Below, one piece after another: positions 48,524-57,503 of a stretch of DNA of 57,928 bases. How positions within the stretch are numbered: position 1 is the first letter of the stretch; the number at the start of each line of letters is the position of its first letter. Location of the stretch: contig CAJTOT010000008.1 in assembly GCA_910577935.1 (NCBI GenBank), positions 48,322-106,249 on the forward strand, written 5' to 3'. Below the pieces are notes generated by a model, which saw only the letters and a list, made by a program, of their open reading frames with translations, made no database searches and had not been told where the DNA came from. Source of the DNA: an uncultured Hungatella sp. Lineage in GTDB: Bacteria; Bacillota; Clostridia; Lachnospirales; Lachnospiraceae. A program made the translations under genes and the position numbers.

Positions 48524-49525
48524 TTAAAAATTAGTTGTTTGTTTTTGTATAAAATCGGCGGCAATGACGGTCTTTGTCGGAACACTGCCTCCTGCAAACA
48601 CACTCATGAGAGTATCTACGGTGGTGGTGCACAGTTCCCTGATCTTGGTATCCACGGAGGAAATCTCCGGGTTGGTGCAGTAGGAGAGGAGGGAATTGTT
48701 GTAGCCTACGATGGCCAGTTCCTCCGGCACGGAGATATTTCTCTCATAGGCAAATTTTACCGCGCCCACTGCCAGCGAATCGTCGGAGGTCATAACCGCG
48801 TCGAAGACAAGGCCGGAATCCGCCAGCTCTTCCATGAGCTTCCTGGAGTCTGTCAGGTTCTTTGCGCACTGGTGAATGTACTCCCGGCGCACGGGAATAT
48901 TGTGGTCTGCCAGGGCTTTCTTATACCCCTCAACTTTGTTGAGCCCGCTGTAGGAGTGGCTGGTGTACAGGTAGAGAATGTGTTTCCTGCCTGACTCTAT
49001 GAGGCGGCGGGCGACGTGGTACATGGCTTCGTAGTCGTTGCACACGGTGCTGTAGATGCCGGGGGCGTCCAGGAAGCCGTTGACCAGCATGACGGGAAGT
49101 TCCTTTGCGGCATCCATGAGATACCGGTTGTCCTTGTCTATAAGTTCCACGAACTTGGAGCCGGCCAGAATGACGGCGTCTACCTTCTTTGAGAGCAGAA
49201 GTTCAAAATAGGTCTTCTTGTTCTCGAGAGAAGGGCCGGTGCAGCAGAGAATGGAATCATAGCCGTTGCCTCTCAGCTGCTGTTCCAAGTAGTAGATGGC
49301 ATTGGCCAGATAGGGATCCGAGGAGTCGGAGCACATGATCCCGATGGTTTTCATGGTGCCCAGCCCCAGCCCCCTGGCAAACACGTTGGGGGTGTACCCC
49401 AGCTCGTCCATGACCGTGTGCACTTTTGTCCTGGTCTTCTCGCTGACATTGGGGTTGCCGTTGAGGACACGGGACACGGTGGCGATGGAAACTCCCGCGC
49501 GTTTGGAAACGTCGTAAATATTCAA
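48524..49525 (-). CDS. LacI-family transcriptional regulator of the uronate operon
   Basis: 333 aa. The N-terminal HTH reads IYDVSKRAGVSIATVSRVLN with the hinge helix TRTKVHTVMDELGYTPN. A periplasmic-binding-protein-like sugar-sensing domain follows. It is co-transcribed with uxaC. The only operator-like palindrome nearby, TGTAAGCGCTTACA, sits about 21 bp before the start and downstream of a good promoter, suggesting autoregulation. A uronate-type inducer is inferred from uxaC. Confidence 0.92.
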   Translation of the reverse strand: MNIYDVSKRAGVSIATVSRVLNGNPNVSEKTRTKVHTVMDELGYTPNVFARGLGLGTMKTIGIMCSDSSDPYLANAIYYLEQQLRGNGYDSILCCTGPSLENKKTYFELLLSKKVDAVILAGSKFVELIDKDNRYLMDAAKELPVMLVNGFLDAPGIYSTVCNDYEAMYHVARRLIESGRKHILYLYTSHSYSGLNKVEGYKKALADHNIPVRREYIHQCAKNLTDSRKLMEELADSGLVFDAVMTSDDSLAVGAVKFAYERNISVPEELAIVGYNNSLLSYCTNPEISSVDTKIRELCTTTVDTLMSVFAGGSVPTKTVIAADFIQKQTTNF

Positions 49526-49545
49526 GCAATCACCTCTTGTCGTTC

Positions 49546-49559
49546 TGTAAGCGCTTACA
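49546..49559. promoter_or_regulatory. LacI/CcpA-type operator (cre-like)
   Basis: TGTAAGCGCTTACA is a perfect 14-bp palindrome that also satisfies the cre consensus TGWAARCGYTWWCW. It lies just downstream of the predicted start of transcription of the lacI-uxaC operon. Confidence 0.8.
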
Positions 49560-49569
49560 ATCTGTACCT

Positions 49570-49598
49570 ATTATAGCAATATTCTTGGTAAAATACAA
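49570..49598 (-). promoter_or_regulatory. lacI-uxaC promoter
   Basis: On the minus strand TTGTAT (49593-49598), 17 bp, TATAAT (49570-49575). Confidence 0.75.
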
Positions 49599-49622
49599 GG
49601 ACTAATTTCTGTAACAAAGTAA

Positions 49623-49651
49623 TTGAAATCTTCGGAAGTATTTTGTATAAT
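49623..49651 (+). promoter_or_regulatory. ridA promoter
   Basis: TTGAAA (49623-49628), 17 bp, TATAAT (49646-49651), about 43 bp before the ATG. Confidence 0.75.
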
Positions 49652-49694
49652 AATCTTCATGAGTCAAAACCAACAGGAGAGGAGAATTGCAGTG

Positions 49695-50078
49695 ATGAAG
49701 AAAGTATATGCCACAACCAATGCCCCTGCCGCTATCGGTCCCTATTCCCAGGCTGTCCAGGCGGGAGATTTTGTATATGTGTCCGGTCAGCTTCCCATCG
49801 ACCCGGCGACGGGAGAGTTTGCGGGAGCGGACATTGCCAGCCAGACCAGACAATCCCTCGCCAACATTAAGTCCATTCTTGAGAGCGGGGGCCTTTCCAT
49901 GGAGAATGTGGTGAAGACCACGGTTCTGCTGCAGAACATCGGCGATTTCGGAGCCATGAACGAAGTGTATGCCACATTTTTTCAGGGGGCATGCCCGGCA
50001 AGGGCCGCGTTCCAGGTGGCGGCCATTCCCAAGAACGCCCTGGTTGAGATCGAGGCGGTTGCCTACTGCGGAAAGTGA
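49695..50078 (+). CDS. ridA: RidA-family enamine/imine deaminase
   Basis: 127 aa, standard length. It starts KKVYATTNAPAAIGPYSQAV, has YVSGQLPIDPATGEF near 30-44, and the catalytic Arg/Glu region PARAAFQVAAIPKNALVEIEA near 100-120. It hydrolyses reactive enamines/imines made by PLP enzymes. The ATG at 49695 lies one codon after a GTG and 8-12 bp after GGAGAGGAG. The TSCPD gene follows after 12 bp. Confidence 0.94.
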   Translation: MKKVYATTNAPAAIGPYSQAVQAGDFVYVSGQLPIDPATGEFAGADIASQTRQSLANIKSILESGGLSMENVVKTTVLLQNIGDFGAMNEVYATFFQGACPARAAFQVAAIPKNALVEIEAVAYCGK

Positions 50079-50090
50079 GGAGGAAGGACT

Positions 50091-50345
50091 ATGAGATACG
50101 AGATGCATCCCCAGGGAGTGTGTTCCAGCAGGATCTGCTTTGACTTAGACGGAAATGTTGTGACCAACGTGTCTTTTACCGGCGGCTGCAACGGCAACTT
50201 GAAGGCCATCAGCAAGGTGGTCAACGGCATGACTGTGGAGCAGATAGAAGGATACTTTTCAGGCAATCTGTGCGGGCACAAGGGCACTTCCTGCGCGGAC
50301 CAGCTGGCCCGGGTGGTACGAAAGGCATATGACGAGTCCAGATAA
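50091..50345 (+). CDS. TSCPD domain protein (TIGR03905 type)
   Basis: 84 aa. YEMHPQGVCSSRICFDLDG begins the domain and CGHKGTSCADQLARVV carries the TSCxDQL signature near the end. The domain resembles the metal-binding C-terminus of some ribonucleotide reductases; the free-standing family is common in Clostridia and its function is unknown. Five cysteines are conserved-looking. It is co-transcribed with ridA. A terminator follows at 50367. Confidence 0.88.
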   Translation: MRYEMHPQGVCSSRICFDLDGNVVTNVSFTGGCNGNLKAISKVVNGMTVEQIEGYFSGNLCGHKGTSCADQLARVVRKAYDESR

Positions 50346-50366
50346 GGATGGGGATTTGATGTTGAG

Positions 50367-50394
50367 AAGGTCCTGTGGCGGCAGGGCCTTTTTC
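50367..50394 (+). terminator. terminator after the TSCPD gene
   Basis: AAGGTCCTG (50367-50375) pairs with CAGGGCCTT (50382-50390), then a T-run. Confidence 0.75.
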
Positions 50395-50428
50395 GTTCTG
50401 AAAGATTATGGAGAAAAGGCGGTAACGG

Positions 50429-52810
50429 ATGGATAAATATGAATTGCTGAATCCTATGCAGAGGGAGGCGGTGTTCTGCACGGAGGGGCCTCTGCTGATT
50501 CTGGCGGGAGCGGGATCGGGAAAGACCAGGGTGCTGACCCACAGAATCGCGTATCTGATCGAGGAGAAACAGGTGAATCCCTGGAACATCCTGGCTATCA
50601 CATTTACCAACAAGGCAGCAGGAGAGATGCGGGAGAGGGTAGACTTGCTGGTGCAGTCTGGTGCCGGCAGCGTGTGGGTCAGCACCTTCCACTCGTCCTG
50701 CGTGAGAATTCTGAGAAGATTTATTGATTTTCTGGGATATGAGACCAATTTCACCATCTATGACACAGATGACCAGAAGGCTGTGATGAAGCAGGTTTAC
50801 AAATCACTTCAGGTAGATACCAGGCTGTTTAAGGAGCGGGAAGTCATGAAGTGTATTTCCGGCGCCAAGGACCAGCTGCTCACCCCCGGCGTCTATATGA
50901 AGATGGCCCGGGGCGATATGAGGGAGGAGACCATCGCCAGGGTTTATGAGGCGTATCAGGAGTGCCTGAAGAAAAATAACGCCCTGGACTTTGACGATCT
51001 GATTATGAAGACCGTGGAGCTGTTCCGGGCCCAGCCCCAGGTGCTCGACCACTATCAGGAGCGTTTTAAGTACATAATGGTGGACGAATATCAGGATACC
51101 AACAGAGCCCAGTTTGAGTTGGTGCGCCTTCTGGCCTCCAAGTACAGAAACCTGTGCGTGGTGGGAGACGACGACCAGTCCATCTATAAGTTTAGGGGGG
51201 CGGATATCAGAAATATCCTGGATTTTGAGGACGCGTTTTCCGGCGCCAGGGTGATCAAGCTGGAACAGAATTACCGGTCCAGCCAGAACATCCTGGACGC
51301 GGCCAACGGGGTCATCAGAAACAATATAGGGAGAAAGGACAAGACTCTCTGGACTGCCAACGGCAAGGGCGAGCCGGTGCGGTATCGCCAGTTCGACCAG
51401 GCGGGGGAGGAGGCGGAGTTTATCGCCAAGGATATTTTGTCGAAAAACATTCCCTATGAGGAATGCGCCGTCCTTTACCGGACCAACGCCCAGTCCCGTC
51501 TTCTGGAGGAGCAGTTTATCCGCTGCAATGTGCCTTACAGGCTGGTAGGCGGGGTGAATTTTTATCAGAGGAAAGAGATCAAGGACATTCTGGCATATTT
51601 GAAGACCATCGCCAACGGGAGAGACGACCTGGCTGTGAGCCGGATTGTCAATGTTCCCAAGAGGGGAATCGGCGCGGCCTCCATAGGGAAGGTGACGGTC
51701 TTCGCCTCTGCCAACGGCTACAGCCTGTACGACGCTATGACGAGAGCCAGGGTGATACCGGGGCTGGGAAAGGCGGCGGATAAGCTGGGGACATTTACAG
51801 ACATGGTCGAAGAATTCCGCCGGAGACTTCGCGGAGAGGATTACGGTCTGCGCCGGCTTATAGAGGATATTCTTGAGGAGACAGGGTATAAGGCGGAGCT
51901 GGAGGAAGCAGACGATGAAGAGTCCGAGGGCCGTCTGGAAAATATTGAGGAGCTGGTGAACAAGGCGGTAAGCTACTGGTCGGATGCAGAGGAACCCACC
52001 CTCGACGGATTTTTGCAGGAGGTGGCCCTTGTGGCGGAGGTGGACCAGATCGACCCCGCGGAGAGCCGCGTCACCCTCATGACCCTCCACAGCGCCAAGG
52101 GACTGGAATTTAAAAATGTGTATCTAAGCGGGATGGAGGACGGCCTGTTCCCCAGCTACATGACTCTTATGTCCGAGGACAGAGGGCAGCTGGAGGAGGA
52201 GAGGCGTCTGTGCTACGTGGGGATTACCCGGGCCAAGGAGTATCTGACCCTGACTGCCGCCAGGATGCGCATGGTCAACGGGGAGACCAGATACTGCAAG
52301 GCAAGCCGTTTTCTGGAAGAAATCCCGGAGGAGCTCCTGAAGGCCGCAGGTTGGGAGTCCAGGGCGTCTGCCGGGAAGACAGAGGGGGGGAGCGGCGCTT
52401 TCTCTGTGCCGGATGGTGAATTGTCGGAGAGCCGGGGCCGTCAGTCCGGCGGTTTTGGCGGACAGGGAGGCGGCCGGTCTTCTGGCCCGGGAGAGCGGGA
52501 GAGCGATCAGCCGGGAGGATTCGGCAGGAGGAGAGGCATAAACGGAGGCTTCCAGCCAGGCGCCAATCCTTATGCCTCCGGCGCAGGCGCCCCGCCGTCA
52601 GGACAGCCTGGATTCGGCAAGGCATTTACGATTCAGAAGGCAGACGCTCTGGATTACGGTCCCGGCGACCGCGTGGCCCACGTCAAATTCGGCCAGGGAA
52701 CCGTAGAGTCCATAAAGGACGGCCCCAAGGACTATGAGGTGACGGTCGCCTTTGACAAGGCGGGCGTAAAGAAAATGTTTGCCTCTTTTGCCAGACTGGA
52801 AAAGCTGTGA
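50429..52810 (+). CDS. pcrA: UvrD/PcrA-type DNA helicase
   Basis: 793 aa, SF1A helicase. Motifs are visible in order: MQREAVFCTEGPLLILAGAG as Q-motif, Walker A AGAGSGKTRVL, TFTNKAAGEM, Walker B VDEYQDTN, GDDDQSIYKFRGAD, LEQNYRSSQ, TLHSAKGLEF and CYVGITRAK. The C-terminal PcrA extension has a Gly/Ser-rich linker (about 655-730) before a KFGQGTVESIKD tail with a Tudor-like fold that binds RNA polymerase. It unwinds DNA in repair and rolling-circle replication. It starts ATG 50429, with a weak ribosome site. Confidence 0.95.
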   Translation: MDKYELLNPMQREAVFCTEGPLLILAGAGSGKTRVLTHRIAYLIEEKQVNPWNILAITFTNKAAGEMRERVDLLVQSGAGSVWVSTFHSSCVRILRRFIDFLGYETNFTIYDTDDQKAVMKQVYKSLQVDTRLFKEREVMKCISGAKDQLLTPGVYMKMARGDMREETIARVYEAYQECLKKNNALDFDDLIMKTVELFRAQPQVLDHYQERFKYIMVDEYQDTNRAQFELVRLLASKYRNLCVVGDDDQSIYKFRGADIRNILDFEDAFSGARVIKLEQNYRSSQNILDAANGVIRNNIGRKDKTLWTANGKGEPVRYRQFDQAGEEAEFIAKDILSKNIPYEECAVLYRTNAQSRLLEEQFIRCNVPYRLVGGVNFYQRKEIKDILAYLKTIANGRDDLAVSRIVNVPKRGIGAASIGKVTVFASANGYSLYDAMTRARVIPGLGKAADKLGTFTDMVEEFRRRLRGEDYGLRRLIEDILEETGYKAELEEADDEESEGRLENIEELVNKAVSYWSDAEEPTLDGFLQEVALVAEVDQIDPAESRVTLMTLHSAKGLEFKNVYLSGMEDGLFPSYMTLMSEDRGQLEEERRLCYVGITRAKEYLTLTAARMRMVNGETRYCKASRFLEEIPEELLKAAGWESRASAGKTEGGSGAFSVPDGELSESRGRQSGGFGGQGGGRSSGPGERESDQPGGFGRRRGINGGFQPGANPYASGAGAPPSGQPGFGKAFTIQKADALDYGPGDRVAHVKFGQGTVESIKDGPKDYEVTVAFDKAGVKKMFASFARLEKL

Positions 52811-52936
52811 AAACAAAGCATTGAATAAAAATTGTATTTTGGGGAAAAATAGATAGTAAATTTTCCGAAAAAATGGTATACTGTTCACGAAAGCAACGAA
52901 CAGTGCGAAAAAAAGGAAAGGAAGGATGGGACAAAG

Positions 52937-53224
52937 ATGAACAGACTGGACAGTATGAGCAAAGATGCCATGAATCGTATGGAGGAGATCATGAACTCCA
53001 CGAGGCTCAACGAGTTTCTCCACAGAAAAGAGGAGGAAGACAAGAAGAAGAACAGCATCTTGTGGGTATTGGCGATCATCGGCGCCGTGGCAGCAGTAGC
53101 AGCCATCGCCTATGGCGTGTACCGCTTCTTTACCCCGGACTACTTAGAGGACTTCGAGGACGACTTTGAAGACGATTTCGATGATGACTTCTTTGAGGAC
53201 GAGACAGAGGCTGAGAAGGAGTAA
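52937..53224 (+). CDS. small membrane protein with acidic C-terminus
   Basis: 95 aa, function unknown. A charged N-terminal helix (about 1-38) precedes one hydrophobic helix (WVLAIIGAVAAVAAIAYGV, about 43-61). The tail is almost entirely Asp, Glu and Phe (DFEDDFEDDFDDDFFEDE). Such single-pass proteins are common in Lachnospiraceae. The ribosome site GAAAGGAAGGATGG and an extended -10 (TGGTATACT, -10 at 52877-52882) support expression. A terminator follows at about 53362. Confidence 0.75.
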   Translation: MNRLDSMSKDAMNRMEEIMNSTRLNEFLHRKEEEDKKKNSILWVLAIIGAVAAVAAIAYGVYRFFTPDYLEDFEDDFEDDFDDDFFEDETEAEKE

Positions 53225-53571
53225 ATTTTGAAATAAAGAACGGCTTCGTGACGGCGGGCCGCCTGGTGTTTTCCGCAGTGACTGCGGGAGCGCGGATGCC
53301 GGCATGGGGCGCAGACGGGATTCTGTCCGCAATAACAGCCAGTATGTTTAAGAGATGAGAGAAAGGGATGTTGCCTCTGCAATGTCCCTTTTCTGCGGAT
53401 ATGCCGTTCTTTGAGGGCGGACCGTAAGAGCTGGTGATGCCAGAGCCAGGCTGGTCAGGTTTGGGCGGTGTTGGCGGCCTGCCCGGCCGGTTTTTTATGG
53501 CGATGCCGCTTGACCGGCCCTGCCGTTTGCGGCGAAAATCTTGGATTACCCGAAAAGGAGAGTAGGAAGCT
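53225..53571. other. intergenic stretch before rlmD
   Basis: No gene is seen. It holds a hairpin at 53362-53393 (GGGATGTTGC/GCAATGTCCC with a T-rich end) that can terminate the preceding gene, and a second strong hairpin at about 53479-53518 (GGCCGGT/ACCGGCC). Whether the latter is a leader element of rlmD is not clear. Confidence 0.5.
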
Positions 53572-55050
53572 ATGAAAAAAGGCGAGACATATACAGGAAT
53601 CATAGAAAAGCTGGAATTCCCCAACAGGGGAATTCTTCACGTAGACGGAGAAAAAGCGATTGTAAAAAACGCGCTTCCCGGTCAGAAAGTCCGGTTTGCG
53701 GTCAACAAAAAGAGAAACGGCCGCTGTGAGGGGCGTCTTCTGGAGGTGGAAGCCCCCTCCCCCCTGGAGACTGCCCCCAGCCCCTGCCCCCATTTCGGCC
53801 GCTGCGGCGGCTGCCTGATGCAGACGATTCCTTATGAAGAGCAGCTGAACATCAAAGAGCAGCAGGTGAAGTCTCTTCTGGAGTCCGTATGGAGGGAATG
53901 CCCCTTCACTGAGGGAAAAATGGAGGAAAGCAGTGAAGACGGGGCGCCTGTCCCACAGGGATCTTGTGCCGGAGCGGGCCGCGGAGGCGAGGCTGAGAGA
54001 TATATTTTCCAGGGAATAAAGCCGAGCCCTATATCTGACGGCTACCGCAATAAGATGGAATTTTCTTTTGGAGATGAGGAAAAGGGCGGTCCCCTGTGTC
54101 TGGGCATGCACAAGAGAGGGAGCTTTCATGATATAGTGAACACGGACAACTGCCGCATTGTCCATCCGGACTTTAACCAGATTCTCACGGCGACCCGAGA
54201 GTATTTTGCGGTCCGGGAAATACCATTTTACAAAAAACTGCGCCGCCAGGGCTATCTGCGCCATCTCCTGGTGCGCCGGGCGGTGAAGACAGAGGAGATT
54301 CTGGCGGCCCTGGTGACAAGCGGCCAGACGGAGGGGCTTCCGGCGGAGGAGGAGCTTCTGGGGCAGTGGGCAGAAGAACTCCTGAGCCTTCCCCTGGAGG
54401 GGAGCTTTGCCGGAATCCTCCACATCAAAAACGACAGCCTGGCCGATGTGGTTCAGAGTGATGAGACCACAGCGCTCTATGGCCGGGATTATTTTTATGA
54501 AGAGCTCCTGGGCCTCAAGTTTAAAATCTCACCGTTCTCCTTCTTCCAGACAAACTCTCTCGGGGCGGAAGTGCTGTACAAGACAGTCAGGGAGTACATA
54601 GGGGACACCAGGGGAAAAACAGTCTTTGATCTGTACAGCGGTACGGGAACCATCGCCCAGATACTGGCACCGGTGGCGGAGCATGTTGTCGGTGTGGAGA
54701 TCGTGGCGGAGGCGGTGGAGGCGGCAAGAGAGAACGCTGCCATGAACGGCCTTGCCAACTGTGAGTTCATCGCCGGGGATGTGCTGAAGGTGGTGGGGGA
54801 GCTGGACGCGGCCCCGGACCTCATCGTTCTGGACCCGCCTCGGGACGGGGTGCACCCCAAGGCCCTGGAGAAGATCATCGGTTTTGGGGCGGAGAGGCTG
54901 GTGTATGTGTCCTGCAAGCCCACCAGCCTGGTGAGAGACTTGGGAGTCTTGCTGGCCAGGGGGTATGCGGTGGAGAGGGTGTGCTGTGTGGACATGTTCC
55001 CGGCTACGGCAAATATAGAGACGGTGGTGGCTTTAAGCCGCATAAAATAA
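53572..55050 (+). CDS. rlmD: 23S rRNA m5U methyltransferase, RlmD/RumA family
   Basis: 492 aa. The N-terminal TRAM domain (about 1-58) is followed by the [4Fe-4S] cluster cysteines CPHFGRCGGC (about 70-79), with another Cys later. SAM-binding motifs are DLYSGTGTIAQ and VVGVEIV, the catalytic block is DPPRDGVHPK, and VYVSCKP follows. It methylates U1939 (or U747) of 23S rRNA. An insertion of about 35 residues rich in Glu, Gly and Ser (about 115-150) separates the cluster region from the core. The ATG at 53572 follows AAAAGGAG. Confidence 0.93.
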   Translation: MKKGETYTGIIEKLEFPNRGILHVDGEKAIVKNALPGQKVRFAVNKKRNGRCEGRLLEVEAPSPLETAPSPCPHFGRCGGCLMQTIPYEEQLNIKEQQVKSLLESVWRECPFTEGKMEESSEDGAPVPQGSCAGAGRGGEAERYIFQGIKPSPISDGYRNKMEFSFGDEEKGGPLCLGMHKRGSFHDIVNTDNCRIVHPDFNQILTATREYFAVREIPFYKKLRRQGYLRHLLVRRAVKTEEILAALVTSGQTEGLPAEEELLGQWAEELLSLPLEGSFAGILHIKNDSLADVVQSDETTALYGRDYFYEELLGLKFKISPFSFFQTNSLGAEVLYKTVREYIGDTRGKTVFDLYSGTGTIAQILAPVAEHVVGVEIVAEAVEAARENAAMNGLANCEFIAGDVLKVVGELDAAPDLIVLDPPRDGVHPKALEKIIGFGAERLVYVSCKPTSLVRDLGVLLARGYAVERVCCVDMFPATANIETVVALSRIK

Positions 55051-55085
55051 GGATTTTAGCAGGTTGACAGTGATGAAAAACAGGT

Positions 55086-55107
55086 GATTTGCCACCGATT
55101 TGCCACC
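55086..55107. repeat. 11-bp tandem repeat
   Basis: GATTTGCCACC occurs twice in succession (55086-55096 and 55097-55107), between rlmD and the integrase relic. It resembles arm-type binding repeats seen near phage or ICE integrase genes, and may be part of a former attachment site. Confidence 0.5.
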
Positions 55108-55134
55108 ATTGAATCGGCGGGATATCTGCGGTAA

Positions 55135-55187
55135 AGAGGGCTGAACCCGTTGAACTCTTGCGGGATTCAGCCCTCTGTAGGCTTTTT
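55135..55187 (+). terminator. strong hairpin downstream of rlmD
   Basis: AGAGGGCTGAA (55135-55145) pairs with TTCAGCCCTCT (55166-55176). A T-run follows at 55183, a few bases away from the stem. It can terminate the rlmD transcript. Confidence 0.6.
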
Positions 55188-56307
55188 ATGATGTTTTTTG
55201 ACCAGCTGCCTGTTCAAAGATGTCAACGGACCGCTCTGCCATCTTTTCGGTATCGTGGACATAGGTTTGAAGCGTGGTCTGTATATTGGAATGCCCTAAC
55301 CGTGTTTGTACGTCTTTGATACCGGCGCCCGACTAAATCAGAATCGTGGCGTGGTATGCCTGAGGGAGTGATAATCAAAGGCAAGCAACAGCTCCTTGTG
55401 GATTATTCTGGAACAGTATTTAAACGAATCTGTTGAGGTATATTCACCGTTTTCGGCGACGCATATCATATGGATACGCGGAAACGCAGAGTTCAGGCAT
55501 TTCTGGACCGGAATGATTCGGAACATATCATTACCTTTTTCATCCAGTTCTTTTTCCAGGAGATGGATCGTGTAATACTCGCCATATTTCATTTCATTCT
55601 TTAGCTGGGCGGTATGCTCCATCTTCAATGTCTGACAAAGAGTCTCGCCAAATTTTACGGTACGTGTGGAAGACTCGGTTTTTGGAGTGGTAAAATACCA
55701 AGATGACTTTAACTCTTTTTTACCTTTTTTCTCTACAGCCTTGTGCACATCGGCGCCATAATTTCTTTTGACAATCTGCCTGGAGACCGTAAGATTCCTT
55801 TTTTCAAAATCTATATCATCCCACATGAGAGCGAAGGTTTCTGAAATCCGCAGCCCAGTGTAAAAACCGATCATTAACGGTATATAATACCGGGAGGAAA
55901 CCGGTCTATGATCTGCTGCCATTCCTCTAAGGTTAAAATAATCCGCTCACGGGGTTTCTTCTCTACTTTAGGATATTTTACATACCGCATGGGATTAGCC
56001 GGAAGGTAATGCAGAGGTTCAACGGCATAGTCCATCGCCGCGCCAAATACGGACAGGATACCGGATATAGAGCTCTTCGCCAGTCCGTTCATTTTTAGAG
56101 TGTTGGCGTATTCTTGACTGTAATTTCAGATGGTTCGAAAACTGTTCCAGTGTTATTGTATTCATTGATCGCCTTTGCGAGAGCCGTCTCAGCTTCTTTC
56201 TTGGTCTTGAATCCTCCCTTTTCTTTCTTCTGGCGCTTGCCGCCTACTGTTCCCATGTCAAAATAGTAGCTCCATGTGGAGCCCCGTTTTCTGGTTCCGC
56301 CTTTCAT
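55186..56307 (-). pseudogene. phage/ICE-type tyrosine integrase, broken at least four times
   Basis: Three frames on the minus strand together spell one integrase of the Tn916/phage type. The N-terminal arm-binding domain (RKRGSTWSYYFDMG, KKEAETALAKAINEYNN) occupies about 56307-56095. Part of the core-binding domain (NGLAKSSISGILSVFGAAMD) follows after a deletion of about 45 codons. The catalytic domain (YYIPLMIGFYTGLRISE, FDYHSLRHT) comes after a frameshift near 55895. Beyond 55345 the sequence continues in a further frame (GIKDVQTRLGHSNIQ, TYVHDTEKMAERSVD) with one in-frame stop, ending at 55186. The gene is dead and marks an old integration next to rlmD. Confidence 0.9.
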
Positions 56308-56671
56308 GATACCATCTTTGTGTAAATATGATTTTTGGGTACAAAAATAACACCATACCTTTGACAGGAGGCGCCGGAGATGATACAATAATGTTGGAAT
56401 TGTTTTTTGTATCATTCTGGTCTCCTATCCAGATATAGAATCTATGTAAAGCCGTTCCTGTTGTGCGCGGGAGCGGTTTTTACATACTTTAAATTTTTCC
56501 ATTAATGGGACAAAACAGTCCATATCTGACCGGCCTGCATAACTTCTGCCACTGCGATATATTCATCAGCGGCCCCGATCTGGATGTTATAAGCCGGTAA
56601 CAGCTGGTCATTTCCCATGTAATCCTTTTTTTTGATGTCCTCCCAATGTGTTAATCTTAAGCTCTGTACAG

Positions 56672-56763
56672 GGTAAAAACGAGCGATTGTAACGCTTGTT
56701 TTGATTGAAAAAGATAATATTATCGCTTATAATCAAAAAGAACAGGCGATTATAGTTTTTACC
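56672..56763. repeat. 92-bp imperfect palindrome spanning a promoter
   Basis: GGTAAAAAC at the left edge (56672-56680) pairs with GTTTTTACC at the right (56755-56763). Further inside, TTTTGATT pairs with AATCAAAA, and the centre is GATAATATTATC (about 56713-56724). The promoter at 56705-56733 lies within it. Apart from this, 56308-56778 shows no gene. Confidence 0.65.
56705..56733 (+). promoter_or_regulatory. promoter of the small Spo0A-C-like gene
   Basis: TTGAAA (56705-56710), 17 bp, TATAAT (56728-56733). Confidence 0.75.
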
Positions 56764-56778
56764 ACGGAGGAGATTTCT

Positions 56779-57006
56779 ATGAGCATGCGGAAGATATATC
56801 GGGAACTGGCGAAGAAACATGGGGTGAGTGTGAAGGAAGTACGCGAGGATATGCAGGCAGCGCTGACAGAGGCGTATACAAATCCGCTGAATAACAATGC
56901 GATCACAAAAGCTTACCAGAACAGGGTGCCGCGTCAGGACAAGATCCCTACCCCGGAGGAAGCGGTGCGTTATCTTGCGGGAGAATTGAAAAAGAACAGG
57001 GCATGA
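56779..57006 (+). CDS. small Spo0A-C-terminal-like protein
   Basis: 75 aa: MRKIYRELAKKHGVSVKEVR and NAITKAYQNRVPRQDKIPTP, with PEEAVRYLAGELKKNR at the end. This resembles the free-standing small proteins annotated as sporulation initiation factor Spo0A C-terminal domain in Lachnospiraceae, probably a helix-turn-helix. The ATG at 56779 follows CGGAGGAG. It lies behind a sigma-A-type promoter embedded in a palindrome. The identification is by recall and moderate. Confidence 0.6.
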   Translation: MSMRKIYRELAKKHGVSVKEVREDMQAALTEAYTNPLNNNAITKAYQNRVPRQDKIPTPEEAVRYLAGELKKNRA

Positions 57007-57113
57007 ACTGCGCTGTGTTTTGCTGTGAGAAGATAAGAGGCTCCTGAAGAAGTGAAAGACAGAGGACAGGCGAAGAACCACTTCCCCAGAGAGTGCGGGA
57101 AATGGTTCTCTGC

Positions 57114-57254
57114 TCATTGTTCCTGCAGCATGGCTTTGACAGCACCGAGAAGGATATGGATGTCCCGGTCGGAGCAGGACTCCAGCATATGGGCAAGCTG
57201 CGCCCGCTCGGCCCCTTCTGATGGCTGTTTCGGATAGAAAACCAAAAAATTCAT
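57114..57254 (-). CDS. possible small protein, uncertain
   Basis: 46 codons: MNFLVFYPKQPSEGAERAQL, then AHMLESCSDRDIHILLGAVK to the stop. The second half looks like the helical end of small Lachnospiraceae proteins. The better ribosome site (GGGAGGTG at about 57280) favours a GTG at 57267 in another frame (EDLHEFFGFLSETAI), so a frameshift may have split one gene. Low confidence. Confidence 0.3.
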   Translation of the reverse strand: MNFLVFYPKQPSEGAERAQLAHMLESCSDRDIHILLGAVKAMLQEQ

Positions 57255-57503
57255 GTAAATCTTCCACTATTCGTTCACCTCCCGGTAAGATTGTACTAAT
57301 GGAAGGGGAAAAGCGGAATGAACTAATATTTCAGTTTTTACATGAACAAATATAAAAATAGGGAAACATGCAATCTTTATGGTATACTGGAGAGGACAGA
57401 ATAGAAATTGATAAAATTCCATGTAATCTGATATTATCTATGGCAAAATGAGTGAAACAAAGTTAATAGGAACAATTCTTAAATGGATAAATGGAGCAGA
57501 ATA

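Noticed and set aside
52300..52640. Gly-rich stretch of pcrA as an inserted element
   Set aside because: PcrA proteins normally carry a low-complexity linker before the C-terminal Tudor-like tail. It is in frame and not unusual.
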